A stretch of 10,348 bases of DNA from CAZJKE01 sp964555625 (GCA_964555625.1 CAZKTE010000054.1:1-10348); one strand, 5' to 3'. Positions 1-7,169 are shown, counted from the first letter of the stretch. Notes: generated by a model not told the origin, from the sequence alone. A program made the numbers and translations.

Positions 1-1055
1 GTTGTCCGGTAGTCCGGATTGCTCTTGATACCGACGTCGAGTACACCGATTGGCGCTTTGGCGGCGATAAGACCGCCGCTGCCGAGTACGCCGCTACGTT
101 GTGTGGCGACGTCTCAGCCATCTACTTTGAGGAGATCGGGATCAATCTGATCCTCTCCTACTTCCGGGCCTGGAGCGCTCCTGACCCGTGGACGTGTCAC
201 GACACGGGCTGCCAACTCGCTGAGTTCGCCGAGTACTGGAATACCAATATGACGAACGTGAAGCGGGGCCTTGCCCACCTGCTTTGCGGCCGTAACCTCG
301 GCGGCGGTATGGCGATGATCGGCGTCGTCTGTCGACCCGTCTGGGACGGTGGCTACGCGGTATCGGCTGACATCCGCGGCTCCTACCCCATGCCCCTTGA
401 GGATAGGCAACCCGACAACTGGGACCCGATTGTGTTCGCCCACGAGACCGGCCACAACTTCGGCATGCATCACACTCATGAACTTCCTGATCCGCCCGAC
501 GATTGCGGAAATGGAGGTTGCGATGAGGCCGAGGGGGCAACGATCATGAGTTACTGCCACACATGCCCTGGGGGCATCGCAAACCTCGTGATGGAGTTCT
601 ACGACGACAACGTCGACCAGGCAACCGACCACCTTGAGTCGGTGAATTGTGACCTCTGGAGTTCTGGTGAGCCACCCACGGCGGTCGATGACATTGCAAC
701 CTGTGAGTACGACGGATGGGTTGATGTGTTTATCCTTGGAAATGACATCGCAAACGACTGCTCGGATTTGGAACTCATCGCCTACGACGACATGGGAATG
801 CGAGGCGGAACAGTCGAGTGGGTATGGAGTCCAGGGGATCCTGACGTGGACGGTGATGAGGCGCTCGCGCTGCGATACACCGCTCCAGGGAACATCGTCG
901 GACTGGACGTGTTCCAATATGAGATCAAAGACGGTCACGGTGCTGTGGACACGGGCACAGTGTTTGTCAACATCCTCCCGCCGCCACCCGACGATGATGA
1001 CGGCCCCGGTATAGATCCAGGCGACATCATCAGGATCTTCGGCGGGGTCTGGTAG
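1..1055 (+). CDS. Secreted M12-like zinc metalloprotease, 5' end outside the window
   Basis: The frame is open from the left edge (first full codon at base 3) to TAG at 1053-1055, giving 350 visible residues, so the true start and any signal peptide lie upstream. Residues 147-157 (bases 441-473) read HETGHNFGMHH, the HExxHxxGxxH zinc site of metzincin peptidases: three His ligands and a catalytic Glu. A Met-turn (IMSYC, bases about 544-558) follows at normal spacing. Many Cys residues (CHDTGC, CGNGGC, SYCHTC) suggest disulfides, which fits an exported enzyme. From base 672 the motif PPTAVDD opens a domain of about 100 residues resembling bacterial Ig/cadherin-like (Big_9 or VCBS-type) modules. 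A Pro/Asp-rich linker and a short tail ending in FGGVW come last. The likely role is extracellular proteolysis; the substrate is unknown. It converges on gcvT and appears unrelated to the lipid A cluster. Confidence 0.88.
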   Translation, partial: CPVVRIALDTDVEYTDWRFGGDKTAAAEYAATLCGDVSAIYFEEIGINLILSYFRAWSAPDPWTCHDTGCQLAEFAEYWNTNMTNVKRGLAHLLCGRNLGGGMAMIGVVCRPVWDGGYAVSADIRGSYPMPLEDRQPDNWDPIVFAHETGHNFGMHHTHELPDPPDDCGNGGCDEAEGATIMSYCHTCPGGIANLVMEFYDDNVDQATDHLESVNCDLWSSGEPPTAVDDIATCEYDGWVDVFILGNDIANDCSDLELIAYDDMGMRGGTVEWVWSPGDPDVDGDEALALRYTAPGNIVGLDVFQYEIKDGHGAVDTGTVFVNILPPPPDDDDGPGIDPGDIIRIFGGVW

Positions 1056-1163
1056 TTCAACTGAACCGAAACGAAACGCCGACGCACGGACTGCACGGTG
1101 GACGCGAAGGATGTCGACGTGGGGCCGAACGGCAATCCGTGGCAACCCTGACGCTGGTCAAGA
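1056..1163. other. Convergent intergenic gap between protease and gcvT
   Basis: These 108 bases separate the 3' ends of two converging genes, so terminators for both would be expected here. I found only a tight 5-bp inverted repeat with a 2-base loop (GTTCA/TGAAC, 1055-1066) and no GC-rich hairpin followed by a T-run on either strand. Termination may be Rho-dependent or may lie inside coding sequence. No small ORF or RNA gene is evident. Confidence 0.5.
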
Positions 1164-2279
1164 TCAACGTGCGTAGAACGGAAGTTCGGTGATGCGTGCC
1201 TCGATGCGCTGTCGCCCGAGGTCTACGCACAGCGTCTCGTCGCTCAAGTCGCCTCGCACGTAGGCCATGGCAATCGAGCGATCAAGTGTCGGGCTCATGC
1301 ATCCACTGGTGACGACGCCGATGGCCTCGTCTCCGGCGTACACCTCCATGCCCTGCCGCGCGCTCCGGGGCCCCCTGAGGTGCAGCCCAACGAGTCGACG
1401 CGTCGGCTCGGATTCGGCGATGGCGAGCAGCGCGTCCTGCCCGATGAATGGCTCGGCATCGTTCCCGTCGCGGCCCTTGTCGAGCGTTACGGCGAACGAG
1501 AGGCCCGCGCTGAGCGGGTCGGTGTCCTCGTCGATCTCGTGACCGTAGAGCGGCATGCCCGCCTCGAGTCGAAGCGAGTCACGAGCCCCGAGCCCCGCCG
1601 GCTGGATGGGTCCGTCATCGCCGAGCGTGCCTATTGCCATCTTGAGCCCGCGTGCGGCGAGTCCCGCCGGCAGGATGGCCTCGACGCCGTCTTCCCCTGT
1701 GTATCCAGTGCGAGAGACGAGGATTGTGGCGAAGAGAACATTCTTGGTCATGAAGCGATAGCGACGCAGCCCCGGGATCTCGCTTGAGAGTCCCGAAACC
1801 TCGTTCATGACGCAGGGCCCCTGAAGGGCCACCATGACTGTCGACTCGGTCTCGTCCTTGAGATCGAAGACCAGATCGCCGCGAATCGATGCGAAGTGAT
1901 CGAGGAGCTTGAGCCGGTTGGAGGCGTTGCAGACCATGCGGTAGTCGTGGTCAGACTCGCGGTAGATGAGCACGTCATCGCGGCAGCCACCGCGGTCGTT
2001 GCAGACCAGGCCGTAGCGCACCTGGCCGTCTTCCATGCCCAGCACCTGGCGGGTACATGCGCGATCGAGGAATCGACACGCGTCGCGGCCGGTGAATCGA
2101 AGCCTCCCCATGTGGGAGACGTCAAAGAACCCGCCGCTGCGGCGGACCTGGCGGTGCTCCTCAATGATCGATCCGTAGTGCAGCGGCATCGACCACCCGG
2201 CGAAGTCCACCATCTTCGCACCACGCTGGACGTGAAAGTCGTGCAGGGCAGTCCGCAGGAGCGACGCGGTGCTGGTCAT
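1164..2279 (-). CDS. gcvT: Aminomethyltransferase, glycine cleavage system T-protein
   Basis: The 371-residue product matches the usual T-protein length. T-protein transfers the methylene group from the aminomethyl-lipoyl arm of H-protein to tetrahydrofolate, releasing ammonia. Family landmarks appear in order: DFAGWSMPLHYG near residues 25-36, DVSHMG (53-58), the RDDVLIY segment with Asp101/Asp102 at the position of the catalytic Asp, NASN (118-121), TGYTGEDG (191-198), GLGARDSLRLEAGMPLYGHE (229-248), the C-terminal barrel motif VTSGCMSPTL (323-332) and a terminal PFYAR. The ATG at 2279 overlaps the lpxD stop (ATGA), so it is probably translated by coupling. A GGGAG on the coding strand (2297-2293) lies 13 bases upstream, rather far for a Shine-Dalgarno site. 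No other gcv gene is in the window; gcvH and gcvP must be elsewhere. Confidence 0.96.
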   Translation of the reverse strand: MTSTASLLRTALHDFHVQRGAKMVDFAGWSMPLHYGSIIEEHRQVRRSGGFFDVSHMGRLRFTGRDACRFLDRACTRQVLGMEDGQVRYGLVCNDRGGCRDDVLIYRESDHDYRMVCNASNRLKLLDHFASIRGDLVFDLKDETESTVMVALQGPCVMNEVSGLSSEIPGLRRYRFMTKNVLFATILVSRTGYTGEDGVEAILPAGLAARGLKMAIGTLGDDGPIQPAGLGARDSLRLEAGMPLYGHEIDEDTDPLSAGLSFAVTLDKGRDGNDAEPFIGQDALLAIAESEPTRRLVGLHLRGPRSARQGMEVYAGDEAIGVVTSGCMSPTLDRSIAMAYVRGDLSDETLCVDLGRQRIEARITELPFYAR

Positions 2280-3331
2280 GGAGTGGCTTGTGCTCCCTGT
2301 TCGAGTTCCGCGAGTCGCTGCTCGAGTTCACGGACGCGTTTGAGCATCCCGGCGAGGTCGGTCGCCACGAGGGCGTTCCGCTTGGCCAAGTCGGCTGCCA
2401 CGGCCGGGACGCCGCCCACCTTCTTTCCGGCCTCGATGTCCGAGGCGATGCCGGACTTCGCCATGGCCTGCACGCCGTCGCCGATCTTCAGGTGACCACT
2501 GACGCCGACCTGGCCGCCGAGAACCACGTAGTTTCCCACGTCCGCGGATCCAGCGACGCCCACGAGTGATACGAACAGGCAGTGCGATCCGATGGTCGCT
2601 CCATGCCCGATCGAGATGAGATCCGCGAACTTGGAGCCCCGCCCGATCCTGGTCGTACCCATGGTTGCCCGCTCGATGGCGCACCCCGCGCCGAGCTCGA
2701 CGTCGTCCTCGATCTCCACGATGCCCTCCTGCGGGATCTTGTGGTGCGCGCCGTCGTGCGTCGCGTAGCCGAATCCGTCCTGCCCGATCACCGTGGACGC
2801 GTGCAGCGTGACGCGGTTTCCGACGATGCAGCGGTCGTAGATGGTGACGTTCGGGAAGATGAGACAGTCATCGCCGACGGAGGCCGCCGGGCCTACGTAG
2901 ACGCCCGGGTAGAGCACCGTGCGAGCGCCGACCGATGCACCGGCCTCGACCGTCACGTGCGGGTGCACGATCGCGTCCGGCGCGACCCTAGCGGACTCGT
3001 GGATGGTCGCCAGCGCGGAGATGGCGTCCGAGTCGATGGGGCTCGGGTGTGACCGGAACCCGTGCAATTCCACCATGGCGTTTCTAAACGCGAAGTACGG
3101 GTCCTCCGCCTCCAGCCGCGTGACCCCCCCGGGGGACTCCACGTCGGGGTGGATGAGGACGGCCGCTGCCTTCAGGCTCGAGAGGTGCCGAATGTACTTC
3201 CGGTTTGCCACGAACGTGAGATCTTCCGCTCCGGCGCGGTCGATGGGTGCGCAGCGGTGGACCTTCCGGGATCCGTCGCCGACCACGGAGGCTCCTATGC
3301 GAGAAGCGAGTTCGTTGAGTGAGAGGGTCAT
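2276..3331 (-). CDS. lpxD: UDP-3-O-acylglucosamine N-acyltransferase, copy 1
   Basis: The 351-residue product is an LpxD, which N-acylates UDP-3-O-acyl-glucosamine from 3-hydroxyacyl-ACP in the third lipid A step. The N-terminal uridine-binding domain (about 4-100) has DLTF with Phe40 and then Tyr46, matching the uracil-stacking pair known in LpxD. Left-handed beta-helix hexapeptide repeats run from about 107 to 300. GQDGFGYA (183-190) and HKIPQ (197-201) precede His243 in IGHG, the equivalent of E. coli His239. His280 in GHLKIGD matches E. coli His276; the 37-residue spacing is identical. The consensus IDRG and DNL...HN are altered to IERA and ADL...HG. The C-terminus (about 326-346) is a short heptad-like helix. 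The start at 3331 was chosen because LpxD homology begins there; the frame stays open far upstream, but that extension lies antisense to bamA and resembles nothing. The gene overlaps gcvT by 4 bases. Confidence 0.93.
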   Translation of the reverse strand: MTLSLNELASRIGASVVGDGSRKVHRCAPIDRAGAEDLTFVANRKYIRHLSSLKAAAVLIHPDVESPGGVTRLEAEDPYFAFRNAMVELHGFRSHPSPIDSDAISALATIHESARVAPDAIVHPHVTVEAGASVGARTVLYPGVYVGPAASVGDDCLIFPNVTIYDRCIVGNRVTLHASTVIGQDGFGYATHDGAHHKIPQEGIVEIEDDVELGAGCAIERATMGTTRIGRGSKFADLISIGHGATIGSHCLFVSLVGVAGSADVGNYVVLGGQVGVSGHLKIGDGVQAMAKSGIASDIEAGKKVGGVPAVAADLAKRNALVATDLAGMLKRVRELEQRLAELEQGAQATP

Positions 3332-3347
3332 GTCCTGCAAACGGCGC

Positions 3348-3376
3348 ACGCTAGCGGCCTTCGGGCAGGGGGTCAA
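3348..3376 (-). promoter_or_regulatory. Candidate promoter for lpxD-gcvT
   Basis: On the minus strand, TTGACC (3376-3371) resembles a -35 box. TAGCGT (3353-3348) follows after a 17-base spacer as a weak -10 (3 of 6 matches to TATAAT). A start about 7 bases further on would give a leader of roughly 10 bases before the ATG at 3331, with a weak GCAGG just ahead of the start. This is consensus matching only; the organism's sigma-factor preferences are unknown. Confidence 0.3.
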
Positions 3377-3385
3377 CGGGCTTGG

Positions 3386-3414
3386 TTGTGGGGGCATCTG
3401 GCGGGCGGTATCCT
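3386..3414 (+). promoter_or_regulatory. Candidate bamA promoter, possibly leaderless
   Basis: TTGTGG (3386-3391) and TATCCT (3409-3414) are separated by exactly 17 bases and resemble sigma-70-type -35 and -10 boxes (3/6 and 4/6 matches). The bamA ATG at 3425 is only 10 bases after the -10 box, so transcription would start at or just before the start codon. No Shine-Dalgarno sequence is visible ahead of that ATG, which fits a leaderless message. This is inference from spacing and consensus alone. Confidence 0.35.
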
Positions 3415-3424
3415 CCCCTCGCTC

Positions 3425-5797
3425 ATGCCCTTCGCACGCGCAATCATGGCCTTGATGGTGGTACTCGTTTCGTTGTTCGCGGTGGCCGCGGCCGAGCTGC
3501 CGGACGTCGGCATCGACGACACACTCGACGAGCGGCCCATCTCCGTGGTGCGGCTCGAGGGACTGCGACGGGTGGACGAGCAGCTGGTGCTCAATAACAT
3601 CCGCTCGGCCGCCGGAGAGGCCTACGATCCCGAGGTCGTGCGGCAGGACGTTCACCGTCTGACGCGGCTCGGGCAGTTCAAGTTTATCGACGCGGATGCC
3701 GTCCTCCAGGACGACGGAACGATCGAGCTGGTCTTCACCCTGCGCGAGCAACAGATCATCGCCGCCGTCTCGGTGGCGGGAAACAAGCTGATCACGGACA
3801 ACGAACTGCTCCGGGCCGTGCCCGTGCCCGTGGGGGCTCCCCGGGACGATTTCCTGATCGATCGTGGTCGACGCGGGATCCTCGACACGTACCACGCTCG
3901 TGGCAACTATCTGGTCGAGGTCGCCGTCGACGAGCAGGAACTCAACGACGCGGGCGTCCTGATCTATCGCATCATGGAAGGCCCCAGAGTGCGCGTGAAG
4001 GCCATCGTGTTCGACGGAAATCAGTCCTTCTCCGACAAGGAACTGTCGGCGGAGATGGAGACGACCATCGCCATCCCGTTCTTTCGTCGCGGGGAACTCG
4101 ACGAGGACGTGCTTGATGCCGATGTGGCGAAGCTGGACCGCTGGTATCGCGATCTCGGATTTCTGGATGCCCGCGTCGATCGCGACATCACGTTGAGCCC
4201 GGACAACCGCGAGGCCAAGGTCACCGTGCTGATCGACGAGGGGCCGCAGTACACGCTCGGTGGCATCTCCGCCGTCGTAGCCGGTACGGGCGCGGCGCTG
4301 GACGTGTTCTCCGTCGAGCAGATCCGGTCGCTCATTCCGATGAAGACCGGCGACATCTACCGGCGTGATCTGCTGGATGATTCACAGCGCGCCGTGCGAG
4401 AGGCCTACGGAGCACTGGGTCATGTGGAGGTGGCCGTTCGGCTTGTTCCGGTGCACTCCAGCGCGGAACCAGTCATCGACATCCTGATGGAGATCAACGA
4501 GGGTTCCGAGGCAAAGGTGGGCCTCGTCCGCATCAACGGAAACCTGCTGACCAAGGACAAGGTCATTCGGCGCCATGTTCGACTTCGACCGGGTCGCCCG
4601 TTCAACGCGGCGGAGATCCAGCGAGCCAAGGACCGGATTCTTCGCACGCGTCTCTTCAATGACGTGCGGATTACGCTGCTTGACGAGATGCCCGAGTCGC
4701 CCGGGTACCGGGACGTGCTCGTGGAGGTGAAGGAGGCTGACACCGGCTCCCTCAACTTCGGCGTGGCCGTCGGCACCGATTCAGGCGTCCTCGGTGAGAT
4801 CTCGCTGCTCCAGCGCAACTTCGACATCGCGGATGTTCCGGAGAGCTGGTCGGAGTTCTGGCGCGGACGCGCCTTTCGCGGTGCTGGCCAGGACTTCTCG
4901 ATGATCCTCCAGCCTGGCGACGAACTCTTCAACTACCAGATCGGGTTGACCGAGCCATACTTCCTTGAGACCGACTGGTCGATCGGGGGCAGCGCCGGCT
5001 GGAAGCGCCGAAAGTACGTCGACTACACGGAGGAGCGCGTCTACAGCCGGCTGCGTGCCGGTCGGCGCTTCGGCGACATCTGGAAGGGCGATGCCCACCT
5101 GGTCATCGATCGCGTTCACCTGACCGACCTTGATGACGACGCTCCGCAGGAGGTGTTCGACGATCGGGGACCCGAGACCGTCATGGCCACGGGCGTCTCG
5201 CTGACGCGCACAACCGTCAACCGCCTTCGACGCCCGGGAAAGGGCTCCCGCTTCGAGTGGACTCTGGACCGATATGGATTCCCCGGCGGCAACCGAGAGT
5301 TCACGCGGATGCTCGCCGACTACACCGTCTACGCGACGATTGACCGGGACTTCCTGGGTCGGCTGACGACACTTCGTTTCGACGGAAAGCTGGGATACAT
5401 CTTCGAGAACGACGCGCCGACCTACGAGCGTTTCTACCTCGGCGGCGGATCGTTCCGGGGATTCGGGTTCCGTCAGGTCTCACCCAAGGGCACCCCGCGT
5501 GTGCCCGGTGGCGCCGACGACAGGCCCATCGGTGGATCCTGGGAACTCTTCCTTGGGGCGCAATACGAGATGCCCCTCATGGGGGAGGCGATCACCGGAG
5601 TCCTCTTCGTAGACAGCGGCACGGTGTCCGATTCCGCGGGATTCGACGACTATCGCATTGCGGTTGGTGCCGGGGTCCGGCTCTACATACCCCAATTGGG
5701 CAACGTCCCGATGGCATTCGACTTCGGCTTCCCGATCAAGAAGCAGTCCGACGACGAGACTCGCGTCTTTACGTTCAGCGCAGAGCTGCCCTTCTGA
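3425..5797 (+). CDS. bamA: Outer membrane protein assembly factor BamA
   Basis: The 790-residue product has the full BamA architecture. A signal peptide spans residues 1-23 (Arg5, hydrophobic core, AAA before Glu24). Five POTRA domains lie at about 39-110, 113-186, 188-273, 276-358 and 364-437, several opening with the V-x-G-N or RINGN style strand (VSVAGN, IVFDGN, VRINGN). A 16-strand barrel is expected from about 440 to 790. LGGGSFRGFGF (672-682) carries the RGF tip motif of loop 6 that reaches into the barrel lumen. The C-terminal strand VFTFSAELPF ends in Phe, the beta-signal of outer-membrane proteins. BamA folds and inserts beta-barrel proteins. I chose ATG 3425 because it gives a proper signal peptide; an upstream TTG at 3386 adds 13 unlikely residues, and ATG 3446 would lose the positive n-region. 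It heads the rightward unit, and its ompH neighbours support the assignment. Confidence 0.96.
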   Translation: MPFARAIMALMVVLVSLFAVAAAELPDVGIDDTLDERPISVVRLEGLRRVDEQLVLNNIRSAAGEAYDPEVVRQDVHRLTRLGQFKFIDADAVLQDDGTIELVFTLREQQIIAAVSVAGNKLITDNELLRAVPVPVGAPRDDFLIDRGRRGILDTYHARGNYLVEVAVDEQELNDAGVLIYRIMEGPRVRVKAIVFDGNQSFSDKELSAEMETTIAIPFFRRGELDEDVLDADVAKLDRWYRDLGFLDARVDRDITLSPDNREAKVTVLIDEGPQYTLGGISAVVAGTGAALDVFSVEQIRSLIPMKTGDIYRRDLLDDSQRAVREAYGALGHVEVAVRLVPVHSSAEPVIDILMEINEGSEAKVGLVRINGNLLTKDKVIRRHVRLRPGRPFNAAEIQRAKDRILRTRLFNDVRITLLDEMPESPGYRDVLVEVKEADTGSLNFGVAVGTDSGVLGEISLLQRNFDIADVPESWSEFWRGRAFRGAGQDFSMILQPGDELFNYQIGLTEPYFLETDWSIGGSAGWKRRKYVDYTEERVYSRLRAGRRFGDIWKGDAHLVIDRVHLTDLDDDAPQEVFDDRGPETVMATGVSLTRTTVNRLRRPGKGSRFEWTLDRYGFPGGNREFTRMLADYTVYATIDRDFLGRLTTLRFDGKLGYIFENDAPTYERFYLGGGSFRGFGFRQVSPKGTPRVPGGADDRPIGGSWELFLGAQYEMPLMGEAITGVLFVDSGTVSDSAGFDDYRIAVGAGVRLYIPQLGNVPMAFDFGFPIKKQSDDETRVFTFSAELPF

Positions 5798-5825
5798 GCG
5801 TGGGATGGAGTCCCGCGGCAAGAGG

Positions 5826-5831
5826 TACAAT
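5826..5831 (+). promoter_or_regulatory. Possible -10 element between bamA and ompH1
   Basis: TACAAT (5826-5831) matches 5 of 6 bases of TATAAT and could drive a secondary transcript starting at ompH1. No convincing -35 box lies 16-18 bases upstream. The surrounding GGTACAATTCC resembles the GGTATCCTCCC ahead of bamA (3407-3417), a weak hint of a shared element. Confidence 0.25.
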
Positions 5832-5840
5832 TCCGCCCTG

Positions 5841-5870
5841 CCGTGGCCAGGTGGTCGCGGCCATCCACGG
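5841..5870 (+). repeat. Inverted repeat overlapping the ompH1 ribosome-binding site
   Basis: CCGTGG (5841-5846) is the reverse complement of CCACGG (5865-5870), and inside them TGGCC (5844-5848) matches GGCCA (5859-5863). The two pairings are alternatives or could combine with a bulge. The right arm ends in the GG that begins the GGAG Shine-Dalgarno site at 5869-5872, so the fold could hide it. It lacks a T-run and is unlikely to be a terminator. Confidence 0.35.
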
Positions 5871-5872
5871 AG
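5869..5872 (+). promoter_or_regulatory. Ribosome-binding site of ompH1
   Basis: GGAG lies 9 bases before the ATG at 5882, good spacing. It supports this start codon over any downstream alternative. Confidence 0.6.
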
Positions 5873-5881
5873 TGAATCACA

Positions 5882-6520
5882 ATGATCCTAATTAACCACG
5901 TGCGAAGGACGGGCTGGGCACTAACCGCGATGCTGGCAGTGGCCGGATCAATCGTTGCCTTCGCGGCCAGTGCCACGCAGCCAGGCGCCGAAGCATCCAC
6001 CGTCGTCGTGACCTTCAACATCCGGGACGTGATGGAGAATCTCGCCCAGCGTGCCGATGCCGAAGCGCAGCTGCAGGGAATCGCCACGGACATTCAGGAC
6101 GCGCTGCAGGAACGAATTGACAGGATCGGTGAGCTCGAGGCTCGCGTTGATGCTTCGGCGGAGGACGACCGCGAGGAGGTCACCAACCTGCTCGAACAGC
6201 GCAAGCTTGAGGCCATCACCTATCGGTCATTCGCACAAGAGCGGCTGGACATCGAGAAGTCGCTCATGCTCAACGGCCTCTACGAATCGATCAAGAAATC
6301 GGTCGCCGAGATTGCGGACGCGAATGGCTACGACATCGTGCTCGTCAACGACTCACAGAAACAGATCGGAGTGATCGCCGGCTCGCAGATGTCGCGAGAG
6401 GCGCAGATCCTCGAGCAGGTCGGCGCGCAACGCGTGTTCTTCGCACGCCCCCGCATCGACATCACGGATCAGATCGTGACGCGCATGAACCTCGACTGGA
6501 GCGCCCGGACCACGGGCTGA
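5882..6520 (+). CDS. OmpH/Skp-like periplasmic chaperone, first copy
   Basis: The 212-residue product has an N-terminal export signal (NHVRR, hydrophobic stretch about 13-28, ASA before Thr32). A short beta-segment (VVVTFNIRDVMENL, 40-53) is followed by a long charged, heptad-rich alpha-hairpin (about 57-145). The C-terminal part has YDIVLVNDS (150-158) and RIDITDQIVTRMN (191-203), resembling the closing -(D/V)TD-x-(I/V)-x-x-(L/M)N segment of OmpH/Skp proteins. Skp holds unfolded outer-membrane proteins in the periplasm and hands them to BamA, and the position just after bamA is the classic one. The gene follows bamA by 84 bases and precedes a second copy by 28. The shared N-terminal NHVRR and collinear motifs indicate a tandem duplication. 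Chaperone function is inferred; the family assignment is firm. Confidence 0.85.
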   Translation: MILINHVRRTGWALTAMLAVAGSIVAFAASATQPGAEASTVVVTFNIRDVMENLAQRADAEAQLQGIATDIQDALQERIDRIGELEARVDASAEDDREEVTNLLEQRKLEAITYRSFAQERLDIEKSLMLNGLYESIKKSVAEIADANGYDIVLVNDSQKQIGVIAGSQMSREAQILEQVGAQRVFFARPRIDITDQIVTRMNLDWSARTTG

Positions 6521-6533
6521 GCCCACACGTCCC

Positions 6534-6538
6534 GGAGG
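6534..6538 (+). promoter_or_regulatory. Ribosome-binding site of ompH2
   Basis: GGAGG, a perfect anti-16S core, lies 10 bases before the ATG at 6549 in the 28-base gap after ompH1. It is the strongest Shine-Dalgarno site in the window and fixes this start. Confidence 0.7.
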
Positions 6539-6548
6539 ACACCCTCAG

Positions 6549-7169
6549 ATGAACCACGTACGCCGATACCACCTTGCCCTGTGCACGCTTGCCGTCGCGC
6601 TTGCTGCCGCACTGGGTCTCCAGACGCACGCGGTGCGCCGAGTCGCCCCATTGAATCCGCTTGTCATGGCGATGGTTGACCTGGAGCGAGTGCTCGAGAA
6701 CCTTGAGGAGCGTGCCCACCTGGACTCGGAACTGGTTCGGCTGTCCGAGGAGATCGACGCGTCGCTCGAGTCGCGCAGGCAGGAGATCAATAACCTAGAT
6801 CGCGAGATCGAGCTCTACGAGGTCGGCAGCGACAAGCGGACACAGATCCTGCAGCGACAACAGCTATTGACGCTGGAGTACCGGGCGTTCGTGGACCATG
6901 GGCAGCTTCGGCTCGAGCGGCAGCAGTCACGCGGCCTCCGGTTGCTCTACATGTCCATTCGCTCCGCGGCCGCGGACCTGGCTGGCACTAACGGCTGGGA
7001 CCTGGTCTCGATGAATGACTCTGCCATCGACTTTCGCGAGGGCGATGGCGTCAACGTCGTGTCACAGATCGCCAACCGGCGCGTGCTCTGGACCAACCCG
7101 GATCTGGACGTCACGGACCTGATCGTGGAGCACATGAACGCGAGATTTGACGCCATGGCGGTGCGGTGA
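6549..7169 (+). CDS. OmpH/Skp-like periplasmic chaperone, second copy
   Basis: The 206-residue product is a paralogue of its upstream neighbour. It has a signal or anchor segment (MNHVRR, then hydrophobic residues 8-24; THA at 26-28 is a possible cleavage site). The beta-segment MVDLERVLENLEERA (42-56) parallels FNIRDVMENLAQRA in copy one. A coiled-coil hairpin (about 57-145) and the closing segment DLDVTDLIVEHMN (185-197) follow. GWDLVSMNDS (149-158) matches GYDIVLVNDS in copy one. Divergence elsewhere is large, so the copies may serve different clients or form mixed trimers like those of Skp; that is inference. Its stop codon overlaps the GTG start of lpxD copy 2 by 4 bases (GTGA, 7166-7169), tying periplasmic chaperone expression to lipid A synthesis. 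Confidence 0.82.
   Translation: MNHVRRYHLALCTLAVALAAALGLQTHAVRRVAPLNPLVMAMVDLERVLENLEERAHLDSELVRLSEEIDASLESRRQEINNLDREIELYEVGSDKRTQILQRQQLLTLEYRAFVDHGQLRLERQQSRGLRLLYMSIRSAAADLAGTNGWDLVSMNDSAIDFREGDGVNVVSQIANRRVLWTNPDLDVTDLIVEHMNARFDAMAVR

Noticed and set aside
1055..1066. Possible terminator hairpin after the protease
   Set aside because: The 5-bp stem has a 2-base loop, too tight to form well, low GC, and no following T-run.
114..1145. 343-codon minus-strand open frame
   Set aside because: It is antisense to the metalloprotease, which has a clear active site, and is a typical by-product of high GC; the translation shows no recognisable domain.
1896..2495. 199-codon plus-strand open frame
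   Set aside because: It is antisense across the lpxD/gcvT junction; both minus-strand genes are intact and well conserved.
3386..3424. TTG start for bamA
   Set aside because: It adds residues before an otherwise normal signal peptide and overlaps the candidate promoter; ATG 3425 is better.
3332..3895. 188-codon upstream extension of lpxD copy 1 on the minus strand
   Set aside because: It lies fully antisense to bamA, is low-complexity in His/Asp/Gly/Arg and shows no domain; LpxD homology starts cleanly at 3331.
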